A stretch of DNA of 64,000 nucleotides, taken from assembly GCA_013361525.1 (NCBI GenBank), contig JABFXY010000151.1, forward strand, positions 1-64,000, written 5' to 3'. Source of the DNA: Polyangiaceae bacterium. GTDB taxonomy: Bacteria; Myxococcota_A; Polyangia; Polyangiales; Polyangiaceae. The notes under the pieces were generated by a model that was not told the origin of the DNA, did not search any database, and saw only the letters and a list, made by a program, of their open reading frames with translations. The position numbers were made by a program, and so were the translations under genes. This document shows, piece after piece, positions 45,105 through 52,877 of this stretch; positions within the stretch are counted from its first letter, which is position 1, and the number at the start of each line of letters is the position of its first letter.

Positions 45105-45517
45105 GGTTTTGCGAGCTCTCGGGGTCGGAAGGTTTTCAAAAATCGCTCGAATACGTGCTCCGTCACTTCGGCGCGATCGGCCGGGCCGCTCGCGACGAAG
45201 GCGCAGGTTCGATCGAACAGGTCGAAGAACGCGAATGCATCGTAGCGCGGCCCCGCGGCCGTCTCGTACTGATGTCGTAAGAGGATCGCGCCAGGAGTCG
45301 GGCGATCGCTCTTGGTCGACGCATGGAGTTTGTAGCGGCTCATACCCAAGCGAAAGCTGGCGATTTGGGCGTCCACGAAGGTCTGCAGATCGCGCTCGCG
45401 AGGCCGCCGCACCACGACGACGTCGATGTCGTCGTTTCGATATTGGTAGAAGCTCCGGTCGTCCCAGGACGGGTCGACCGGAAACGAGCATTCCGAGACA
45501 TGATAGAGCTGCATCAT
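45101..45517 (-). CDS. DUF1795 / Eag-like chaperone 1
   Basis: 138 aa, no signal peptide. MMQLYHVSECSFPVDPSWDDRSFYQY, then VVVRRPRERDLQTFVDAQIASFRLGM and the C-terminal FFDLFDRTCAFVASGP match the DcrB-like chaperone pattern. Expected to bind the hydrophobic segment of the PAAR protein encoded next, with which it overlaps by 4 bp. The ATG at 45517 follows GGAGACA and overlaps the upstream stop (ATGA); the next codon, also ATG, is an alternative start. Confidence 0.8.
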   Translation of the reverse strand: MMQLYHVSECSFPVDPSWDDRSFYQYRNDDIDVVVVRRPRERDLQTFVDAQIASFRLGMSRYKLHASTKSDRPTPGAILLRHQYETAAGPRYDAFAFFDLFDRTCAFVASGPADRAEVTEHVFERFLKTFRPRELAKP

Positions 45518-45930
45518 TGTCTCCTGAACTCGGTCTTCGCAATCAGCGCGTCGGCGCGCTCGTCGATTTCCGCAAGGCTGCGCGCGGGTCCGAACAGAGA
45601 GAAGATGACCGCGAGCTCGTAGTACTCGACCACGATCAACCGGCAGTATTGAGCGTTTCCCTGGGTCCGCACCACCAGCTTCACTTCTCTACCGAGCGCC
45701 TCGCCGACCGCGATGTCGTCCTCGCCGAGGACGTCATGGTCCTCACCCGCTTCGATGACTTTGTTCTTCCAAAACTCGAGAACGGGACCGACGCCTTCCT
45801 CGGGCAGCGCCGTTCGAGCGACGACCTGGGAAATGCTCGCGTCCTCCGCCGAGAACGACTGAATGCTCTCTTCCACCCAGTCGGGACCTGGGAGCTCGAA
45901 CTCGAAGTCGGCGGCCATCGCCCAGGTCAT
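45514..45930 (-). CDS. DUF1795 / Eag-like chaperone 2
   Basis: 138 aa from the ATG at 45930, which overlaps the ATPase stop by 4 bp. FEFELPGPDWVEESIQSFS, VVARTALPEEGVGPVLEFWKNKV and the final CRLIVVEYYELAVIFSLFGP resemble the same DcrB-like fold as chaperone 1, with low direct identity. Two adjacent Eag-type genes for one PAAR protein suggest either a heteromeric chaperone or a second client. Confidence 0.75.
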   Translation of the reverse strand: MTWAMAADFEFELPGPDWVEESIQSFSAEDASISQVVARTALPEEGVGPVLEFWKNKVIEAGEDHDVLGEDDIAVGEALGREVKLVVRTQGNAQYCRLIVVEYYELAVIFSLFGPARSLAEIDERADALIAKTEFRRQ

Positions 45931-46838
45931 GACGCAAGCTCCACGACGCGGGTGCGAGGAAGGGCTGCGAGCAGCTCCCGAGAGCTCGTAGCCACGACGA
46001 ACTGATTTCCAGTGCCCCACTGGAGCATCGCGCGCAGGAGCTCGAGCGCACCGGCGTCGCCGAAGTCACGCTCCGGACTATCGAAGAGGATCACCGAGTC
46101 CTGAACCGGCACCGATGCGAAGGTCAGCGCGACGAGCGCCGCTTGCTGCTCGGACGACGACAACATCGAATACGAGATCTCGGCCCCACCGGAATGCAGC
46201 ATGAGTGGCTCCGATATGCCGCTCGACGAGGTGACGCCCGAAAACGACAGCTCGGGACAGAGCGATTTGAGGTAGGTGCTCGCGCGCTCTTTCTTCGCGC
46301 TGAGCGACCGCTCCGACAAGATCGGGTAGAGACCGAGGAACTTCGTGTTTCTGCTGGTGAGGACGAAGGGCCGCGCCGCGCGGTCGGGCTCGATGCCGAC
46401 CGGAGACGGCAGCTGCCGCCCTTCGTGGAAGTACATAATGCGGCCGAGGGCGTCGTCGCTCCACGTGCCGAGCAGCGTCCGCCCCGCCTGCGGAAGACGT
46501 GGGATTCCGCCGACGACATTGCCGAGGATGCTCTCGACATCCATTTGCGGCTCGGACACGCGCAGTCGATCCATCTCGGCCGCCGAGAGCTCCCAGGTGA
46601 GCGTGACCTTGGCCGAGCGCGCCCCGGCGGGGACGAGGCCCGCCCAGCGCGCGTCGCCGACGCCATAGGGTGCGACGCGCTCCTTCGCTGCGATGACCGC
46701 CTCTAGAAAGGTCGTCTTGCCGGAGCCCCGCGGCCCGGTCACCGCGATGATGTCCCCATCGCTACCGCCCGACGGAAAGTCCCAGGCTTTGGACGGCAAC
46801 CCGCGAATACCCTGTAGATCGATCGCTCGAAGTCGCAT
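45927..46838 (-). CDS. ABC/SMC-type ATPase within the VgrG module
   Basis: 303 aa. Walker A GPRGSGKT at residues 35-42, a signature-like MLSSSEQQA at 225-233 and Walker B SVILFDSPE at 248-256. The start MRLRAIDLQGIRGLPSKAWDF is typical of SMC/RecF/OLD-like ATPases. The switch region VVATSSREL lacks the usual His. The middle insert (90-215) is not recognised. No membrane segment. It sits between vgrG (9 bp) and the chaperone genes (4-bp overlap), so it is an integral part of the spike operon; no standard T6SS core ATPase (ClpV) looks like this. Role unknown. Confidence 0.85.
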   Translation of the reverse strand: MRLRAIDLQGIRGLPSKAWDFPSGGSDGDIIAVTGPRGSGKTTFLEAVIAAKERVAPYGVGDARWAGLVPAGARSAKVTLTWELSAAEMDRLRVSEPQMDVESILGNVVGGIPRLPQAGRTLLGTWSDDALGRIMYFHEGRQLPSPVGIEPDRAARPFVLTSRNTKFLGLYPILSERSLSAKKERASTYLKSLCPELSFSGVTSSSGISEPLMLHSGGAEISYSMLSSSEQQAALVALTFASVPVQDSVILFDSPERDFGDAGALELLRAMLQWGTGNQFVVATSSRELLAALPRTRVVELAS

Positions 46839-46847
46839 CGGATGGCC

Positions 46848-49172
46848 TCAGCGTAGCCCCAAGCCTTGCAGACTGGACTGGACTGTTTGGGGGTCCGTCC
46901 CGGCTTGCGTCCACTTGTTCTCGAAGTAGTCGCCGAGGATCTGGTTCGCCTCCTGCTCGGTATAGCCTGCTCGCTGGAGAGCGTTGCGGGACCCTTGGAC
47001 GGCCCTGCCCGCGTTCGTCCCGAGGCCGCCATTTTCGAGCGTGTTGAGCACGTCCTGTTTCGCCTTCTCCTTCGCCTCGGCGGCTTCTTTGGCCTTCTTG
47101 GCCTCTTCCTCTTCACCCTGGCGGGGATTGATGTGGACCTTGTCGCCGCTCTGAATCTTGATTTCTTGATCGGTAATCACGATCTCCGATTTGCCGACGC
47201 GGAGGGTGATCATGTGATCGCTGCGAAGGACGATGCCGCCGGTCGCGAGCTGGAGAATGTAGGCCCCGCTGGAGATGCCGATGCCCTTGGTGACGTTCTG
47301 GGAGAGAAAGCCGGTCACGGTCTCGGTCAGATTGCCCGTCACCGTGATGCTCTGATCGCCGCCGACGCTGAGGGCCTGATCGGAGCCGACGTTGGTCGTC
47401 TGCTTGTTCTCGACGTGGGTGAGATCGTCGGTGCCGATCGTCGTCGTGCGTTCGGCGCCGATGACGCCCCTCGAGGCGCTTCTCGTGAAGTCGTGCCGAT
47501 CCTTGTCGGCCTGCGTGTAGAAAACCTGGTCTTTGTCATTGAGCGAAATTTCGCTTCCGCCCCAATTGTGGGTCCCGCCGTCTGCCGACCGAGCGCAGAA
47601 CGGGCCCCCGAGGGTGCTCATCAGCTCGCCGATCTGGCCTGAGTTGTAGGGGATGCCGCCGCCGAGGAGGCTCGATGTCGGGCTCGGCTGCACCGATCCG
47701 TCGGCCGCGCCCATCACCATGCGGCCGGTCGTGTTCGACCGCAGCGTCATCACGTCTTTGTATTTCGGAAGCTTGTACGGCGAGCTCTGTGTCTCGGTGA
47801 AGACGCGGCCGATGACGACCGGGCGATCCGGGTCGCCGCCCAAGAACTCGACCAGGACCTCTTGGCCGATGCGCGGCAAGTTCACGCCGCCGAAGCCTGC
47901 ACCTGCCCACGGCTGGCTGGACGGGATCCAGCACGAGCTGTTCTCGTCGCTCTTGCCCTCGCGGTCCCAGTGGAATTGCACGCGGACGCGACCGTACTCG
48001 TCGGTATGGATCTCGGCCCCGTCGGGGCCGACGACGGTCGCGCTCTCGAGCCCCTGGACCTTCGGGCGCGCGGTTTTGATCGACGGCTTGAACGGGTCGT
48101 CGGTCGGGACGATCTCGGCGTGGACGCGCCATTCGGTGTCGTGATCACCTTCGATCAACGCCTCCGTCACGAGCATCGGGGTCGAGCTGGAGAGGGCTCG
48201 GTGCGGGTGGTTCGTGACGCTGGTGATGACGCCGGGAACGAGGTCGAGGACGTTCGACTCGAACGTGATGCGCTTCGCGTTGCCGCGCTTACCGAGGAGT
48301 CGATTCTCCGTCTTGGCAGTGCCTAGTTGGGAGTCGACGCGCGAAGCTCCGCGATCGTCGGCGGTCGGCGTGTTCCCGCCGGCGGAGCCTTGTTGATAGA
48401 GGAACGCGCCCGGCTCGTAGTGGAATTGCTCGAGGTTCTGCTCCTGCGGCAGGCCGCCCTGCGCCGAGAACCGGGGCTGCCCCTCGGCCGGCTTGCGGTA
48501 ATCGAGGTCGCCTACCGTCATCTTGCCCGGGCGAACGCGCTGCGAGACCGCGACCCGGGTGACGAACTCCCCGTCGGTGACGGCGGGCGAGTCGTGGAAG
48601 CGAATGAGCGGCTTCGACAGCGACCGCGCGTTCGGCGCGTCGTCGAGGACCATCACGCTGTTGCCGTTCTTCTCCTCGAAGTAATAGGAGACACCGGCGT
48701 CCTCCAACATGCGGCTGATGAACGAAAAGTCGTTCTCGTCGTATTGGCAGCGGTATTTGCGCGGCTTGTAGTTGCCGGGGTCGACTCGCTCCTCGAACTC
48801 GACGTTCCACTCGCCGAGCATCTTCTTCACGATGTCGAGCTCGGTCTCGAATTGGAAGATTCGATAGTTGCGCCGCTGGGTCATCAGCCAGGCGCGCGGT
48901 TGGATGACGAGCGAATACGTCGCGAGGCCCTGGGCGTCGACCCGAACCTGGTCGATCTGTGTACAGATGCCGTGCCACGAGGGCGCGGTCCATTGGGTGC
49001 GAAGCGAGACACTCGCGTCTTTGCCGATCACTTCGTCGAAGTCGATATCGAGATTGCGCGATACCGCGCGAACATCGATATGAAAGAGCTGACTCATGCC
49101 TTGCTTGATCGCAAAGGAACGGACGTCGAGGGCGTCTCCACTCGCGATCGTCGTCGTGGCTTGATTGCTCAT
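46848..49172 (-). CDS. VgrG spike protein with C-terminal extension
   Basis: Trimeric T6SS (or related contractile system) spike. gp27-like part: FAIKQGMSQLFHIDVRAVS, NYRIFQFETELDIVKKMLGEW, YDENDFSFISRMLEDAGVSYYFE. gp5-like OB fold: HTDEYGRVRVQFHWDREGK and LPRIGQEVLVEFLGGDPDRPVV. Then a beta-helix needle (TTTIGTDDLTHVENKQTTNV). The last ~90 residues form an extension: a charged helix (EEEEAKKAKEAAEAKEKAKQ) and a domain ending TVQSSLQGLGLR. 774 aa; GGGAG precedes the ATG. Lysozyme-like gene 43 bp upstream. Confidence 0.96.
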   Translation of the reverse strand: MSNQATTTIASGDALDVRSFAIKQGMSQLFHIDVRAVSRNLDIDFDEVIGKDASVSLRTQWTAPSWHGICTQIDQVRVDAQGLATYSLVIQPRAWLMTQRRNYRIFQFETELDIVKKMLGEWNVEFEERVDPGNYKPRKYRCQYDENDFSFISRMLEDAGVSYYFEEKNGNSVMVLDDAPNARSLSKPLIRFHDSPAVTDGEFVTRVAVSQRVRPGKMTVGDLDYRKPAEGQPRFSAQGGLPQEQNLEQFHYEPGAFLYQQGSAGGNTPTADDRGASRVDSQLGTAKTENRLLGKRGNAKRITFESNVLDLVPGVITSVTNHPHRALSSSTPMLVTEALIEGDHDTEWRVHAEIVPTDDPFKPSIKTARPKVQGLESATVVGPDGAEIHTDEYGRVRVQFHWDREGKSDENSSCWIPSSQPWAGAGFGGVNLPRIGQEVLVEFLGGDPDRPVVIGRVFTETQSSPYKLPKYKDVMTLRSNTTGRMVMGAADGSVQPSPTSSLLGGGIPYNSGQIGELMSTLGGPFCARSADGGTHNWGGSEISLNDKDQVFYTQADKDRHDFTRSASRGVIGAERTTTIGTDDLTHVENKQTTNVGSDQALSVGGDQSITVTGNLTETVTGFLSQNVTKGIGISSGAYILQLATGGIVLRSDHMITLRVGKSEIVITDQEIKIQSGDKVHINPRQGEEEEAKKAKEAAEAKEKAKQDVLNTLENGGLGTNAGRAVQGSRNALQRAGYTEQEANQILGDYFENKWTQAGTDPQTVQSSLQGLGLR

Positions 49173-49215
49173 CGTGTCGTCTCCCGTTTCGTCCGTCGAA
49201 GCTCGAACAAGAAGT

Positions 49216-49869
49216 TCAGCGTACTTCGCCCTGCAACGCGAGCGCCGCTTCGGCCTCGCGCCGCCTGTAGAGGCCCTCGCGCACCCGCGTGTTCGGCTCG
49301 TGATAGAGCTTCATCGCGAGGATGCCGTCTGCGACGCCGCGGACGTTCTTGTCCGCGACGGCGACCCTGATCGCATCGAACGCCTGCTTCTTCAGGATCT
49401 TGTCGTCGCCCTTCGTCCCGGGCCCGCAGTTGTAGACGAGCGACGTGAGTGCACCGCGCACATGCGGATGCATCCCCTCGACGCCCGGGAAGGTGTTTTC
49501 GGTGGAGGTGATGAAGCGCGGCAGGACGTCGATGCGGTAGACCGCGAGCGCGTCCGCCCAAGGGATCGCGATGTCGCTCGTCTTCTCGACGGCCGCGTTG
49601 GTGCCGCTCTTTCCGAGGTATCCGCGAAGCCTGTCGTAGGCGTCTTTCGGCTTCTGGATGGCCGAGAGGCGCGACTTCCAATCGCGCTCGTAATGCTCCG
49701 TCTGGTGGCGGAGGTCGTAGCCGACGCCGATCGTCAGACCGGACGCCGCGTTGCCGGGCCAGTGGGGATGCGTGTACCTGCGGTCGTACACGGACCGGGC
49801 AGCGCTGTAGTCACCGCCCGCGATCTCCCACGCGATGATGAGCTCGACGGCTTCCCGGCTGATCTCCAT
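49216..49869 (-). CDS. Lysozyme-like effector, candidate T6SS peptidoglycan hydrolase
   Basis: 217 aa. ELIIAWEIAGGDYSAARSVYDRRYT and ASGLTIGVGYDLRHQ match the lysozyme-like (GH24-type) layout with Glu16 as candidate catalytic acid and TIGVGYD as the beta motif; LTSLVYNCGPG and the C-terminal YRRREAEAAL fit the same family. No signal peptide, as expected for a secreted effector delivered by the spike. The ATG at 49869 is preferred to TTG at 49887. First gene of the spike operon; no obvious immunity gene is adjacent. Confidence 0.78.
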   Translation of the reverse strand: MEISREAVELIIAWEIAGGDYSAARSVYDRRYTHPHWPGNAASGLTIGVGYDLRHQTEHYERDWKSRLSAIQKPKDAYDRLRGYLGKSGTNAAVEKTSDIAIPWADALAVYRIDVLPRFITSTENTFPGVEGMHPHVRGALTSLVYNCGPGTKGDDKILKKQAFDAIRVAVADKNVRGVADGILAMKLYHEPNTRVREGLYRRREAEAALALQGEVR

Positions 49870-49965
49870 CGGGGCCCACGTGTGCAATGGGCGTGCCCTT
49901 ACGGAACGAGGGGATCACCGGAGATCGACGATCGAAGTGCGCTAGTTGCGCAATGGATCGGTTCG

Positions 49966-51840
49966 CTAATTGTGAAGCGGAACAGACGGAGGACGGAGCG
50001 CGACGACCGACGAGCGCACCGAAAGGAGTCGCCGTAGGTGCGCGACGACGGCTTGGGGGCTCGAGATGTGAGGGTTGTGTGCGGTTCCGGGGACGGCTTG
50101 GACCGGGTGACGGGACGAAAAGAGGAGCGGGTCGTGCTCACCGTGAACGAGGACGACCGGGGCCTTGATGGACTCGAGGTCGCACCGGAGGGTCGCCCGG
50201 ACCGGCTCTTTCGAGGCTCGAGCCAGCGCCTTCGCGACGCGGGCCGCGACGCCGCGACGACGTAGGTCGGAGGTCGCGCTCTCGAGGATGCGCGAGGCTT
50301 CGGGAGAATCGGCTCGCGCGCCGGCGAGCTCGGGCAACAAGCGCTCGGCCAGCGCGGCGGCAGTGGAGCGCCGGAGAGACAACGAGACAGCCGGCGGGAT
50401 GCGCAGCAAGCGGCTCGCGCGACGCTGGAGGAAGGCGGGTGAAACGAGGGCGAGGCCGGCGACCTGGTCGGGATGAGCGTGGGCGTAGCGGACGGCCAGA
50501 GCGGCGCCGAGCGAATGGCCGACGAGGTAGACGGGCTCGTCGCGACCCGCGAGGAGGCGATCGAGCCACGCGACGGCGTCGAGATCGGTCGGCGCGGAGC
50601 GGCCGAGGCCAGGCAGATCGATGCGCGCGTGAGGCACGCCGAGCGCATCCGCGACGGGCTTCCACGCGTCCGAGTTGAACGGCAGGCCGTGTAGGAACAC
50701 GACCTCGGCGGTCTGCGGATCGCCGACGACGAACGCTCCGTCGCGAAGGCTGCCGCGGTCGGCCCGGGGATCGTCGCCGAACCGGGTCGACACCAAGAAA
50801 TCGCTCCAACGCCGAACGGCTCGTTCGATGGGCGGTCTCGCGAGGCCGACGGCCCCGGCGTGCGCTTCGGCGGAAGCGATGTCGTACCGCTCCTCGGAGA
50901 GGAACCGAAGACTCTCCGGCTCGATGCCGGTCAGCTTCGCGGGGAGCGCGCGCACCAGACCGACGGGAAGGATCATGCGCGGCGCGGCGACGCCGAGGTG
51001 ATCGGCGATCTGGCGGACGAGCACCGGGAGGTCGGGCGTCTCGGGGTCGAGAACGCAGAGGTCCTCACCTTCGGTCTCTGCGCGCTCCGGGACGGTCGCG
51101 AGAAAACGCGCGAGGTAATCGACCGTCACGAGCGGAAGGAAGGTCCGTGCCGAGCCGACGAGCGCGGGGAGCTGACCGCAAAAGAGACGCGCGACGAGAT
51201 CGCCGAAGCCCGTGGTCTGCGTCGTCTCGCCGGTTCGCGCATCGCCGATGACGCTGCTCGGATGCACGGCCGTCCACGGCAGCTCGTGCGCGTGGGCGAA
51301 CGCGCGAACGGCGAGGTACGACTCGTGTTTCGACGCCTCGTAGCCGCCGTGATCGCGGTAGAGGCGCTTTCGTTCGTCGTCCGACAGGCGCGCGAGAGAC
51401 GCGTCGACACCGTGAGCCGGCCCGCGGACGATCGACGAGCGCGCCATCATTCGATACCCGCCGAGGTATACGAAACGCCGCAGCGCGGGTCGCGCGCGGG
51501 CCCACTCGGCGACGTGCAGCGAGCCATCGACGTTCGCACGCCGTGCTTCTTCCGCGCCGAGGCGGAAGGCGAACCGGGCGGCGAGGTGGAAGACGTCGCG
51601 AACGGCGTCGAAGCGGCCCTCGACGGCGAGGCCCGGCACCTCCACGTCACCCTCGACGACGACGAGCCGGCTCGCGTCGCCGCCGTGCTCGTCGACGAAG
51701 CGCCGAAGCTCGGCGGCGCGTTCGTTCGCCCGGCGCACCGGCGCCACGACACCGCGGGTACGGGTGAGCTCCGCGAGCAGCCAGCGACCAATGAGCCCCG
51801 TCCCTCCGGTCACCATCACGTCGACGTCGTGTTCGTTCAT
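49966..51840 (-). CDS. Fusion of an extended SDR and an alpha/beta hydrolase
   Basis: 624 aa. Residues 1-350 are an NAD(P)-binding epimerase/reductase-like domain: VMVTGGTGLIGRW (Rossmann, 8-20), FHLAARFAFRLG and YEASKHES (the YxxxK pair). Residues 365-610 are an alpha/beta hydrolase: VVFLHGLPFNSDAW (oxyanion loop), GHSLGAA with nucleophile Ser443, HGEHDPLL (acid) and GTAHNPHISSP (His). It is divergent from a LysR gene 58 bp away, which probably regulates it. The pathway is not known; a two-step lipid or polyketide modification is one inference. Confidence 0.88.
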   Translation of the reverse strand: MNEHDVDVMVTGGTGLIGRWLLAELTRTRGVVAPVRRANERAAELRRFVDEHGGDASRLVVVEGDVEVPGLAVEGRFDAVRDVFHLAARFAFRLGAEEARRANVDGSLHVAEWARARPALRRFVYLGGYRMMARSSIVRGPAHGVDASLARLSDDERKRLYRDHGGYEASKHESYLAVRAFAHAHELPWTAVHPSSVIGDARTGETTQTTGFGDLVARLFCGQLPALVGSARTFLPLVTVDYLARFLATVPERAETEGEDLCVLDPETPDLPVLVRQIADHLGVAAPRMILPVGLVRALPAKLTGIEPESLRFLSEERYDIASAEAHAGAVGLARPPIERAVRRWSDFLVSTRFGDDPRADRGSLRDGAFVVGDPQTAEVVFLHGLPFNSDAWKPVADALGVPHARIDLPGLGRSAPTDLDAVAWLDRLLAGRDEPVYLVGHSLGAALAVRYAHAHPDQVAGLALVSPAFLQRRASRLLRIPPAVSLSLRRSTAAALAERLLPELAGARADSPEASRILESATSDLRRRGVAARVAKALARASKEPVRATLRCDLESIKAPVVLVHGEHDPLLFSSRHPVQAVPGTAHNPHISSPQAVVAHLRRLLSVRSSVVALRPPSVPLHN

Positions 51841-51898
51841 GAAAGCGAAGATGATGCCGGCGACCCATGACGAAAAGTGATTCTATCTCATAGGTCCC

Positions 51899-52861
51899 AT
51901 GAGCGATTTCGATGTGCGAGCGATGAACCTGAACCTGCTGCCTGCGCTGGAAGCCCTCCTCGTCGAGGGGAGCGTCGGCGGCGCGGCGCGCAAGCTGCAC
52001 GTGAGCCAGTCCGCGATGAGCCACTCGCTCGCGAAGCTGCGGGCAGTGTTCGACGATCCGCTCCTGGTCGCAGACGGACGTGGCCTCGCGCCGACGCCCC
52101 GCGCCACGCAGCTGCTGGCGGCGTTGCCGGGTGCGCTCGACGTCCTCGCGCGGGCGATCGCGGTGCCGGAGCCGTTCGATCCGAAGACGGCGACGCGCAC
52201 GTTTCGCCTCGCGACGGTGGACTACTTCGAGCTCACGATGTTGCCCCACGTGCTTTCGTATCTCGCGGCGCACGCACCGAACGTCACGCTCGAGATCGAG
52301 CGCTTCACGCCGGCGACCGTGGCGGCGCTGGTCGCCGGAGACGTGGACCTCGCGTTGATCGGCGCATCCTTTCCGCGGTCGCCCGCGGGCTTGCGCAAGG
52401 CGACGCTGTACCGAGACCCGTTTGCGGTGATCGCGCGCGCGGATCATCCCGCGATCGGCCGCCGCCTCGACCTCGACACGTACCTCGCGCTTTCGCACGT
52501 GCTCGTCAGCATCGAAGGGCGGCGGGAAGGCGCCGTCGACCGCGCGCTGGCGAAGCTCGGCAAGGCTCGTCGTGTGGCGCTTCGCGTGCCGCACTTCGTC
52601 TCGGCGCCGCTCGCCGTGCTCGCATCCGACACCATCTGCACCATCGCGAGCTCGGTCGCGCACCGGGCGCGCGAGCTCTTCGGTCTCCGCGTGATGGATC
52701 CGCCGATCGATTTGGAGCCGGCGTCGGTGGTTTCGCTCTGGCCGCGACGGCACGACGGCGATCCCGCGCGGGGCTGGTTTCGCCGACTCTTCATCGCCGG
52801 TCATGCGGCGCCGCCGGCGATCCGATCGCTCATCCGTCGCGAGCGCGGGCGCAAAAGCTAA
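51899..52861 (+). CDS. LysR-family transcriptional regulator
   Basis: 320 aa. N-terminal winged HTH: NLNLLPALEALLVEGSVGGAARKLHVSQSAMSHSLAKLR. C-terminal substrate-binding domain resembling the NahR/NodD-type group (ATVDYFELTMLPHVLSYLAAHAPNVTLEIERFT). Divergent from the SDR-hydrolase fusion gene, the classic LysR arrangement. The ATG at 51899 is preceded by ATAGGTCCC with weak Shine-Dalgarno. The 58-bp gap is AT-richer than its surroundings (AAAAGTGATTCTATCTC). Confidence 0.93.
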   Translation: MSDFDVRAMNLNLLPALEALLVEGSVGGAARKLHVSQSAMSHSLAKLRAVFDDPLLVADGRGLAPTPRATQLLAALPGALDVLARAIAVPEPFDPKTATRTFRLATVDYFELTMLPHVLSYLAAHAPNVTLEIERFTPATVAALVAGDVDLALIGASFPRSPAGLRKATLYRDPFAVIARADHPAIGRRLDLDTYLALSHVLVSIEGRREGAVDRALAKLGKARRVALRVPHFVSAPLAVLASDTICTIASSVAHRARELFGLRVMDPPIDLEPASVVSLWPRRHDGDPARGWFRRLFIAGHAAPPAIRSLIRRERGRKS

Positions 52862-52877
52862 AGTATTCTGCGCGCCG

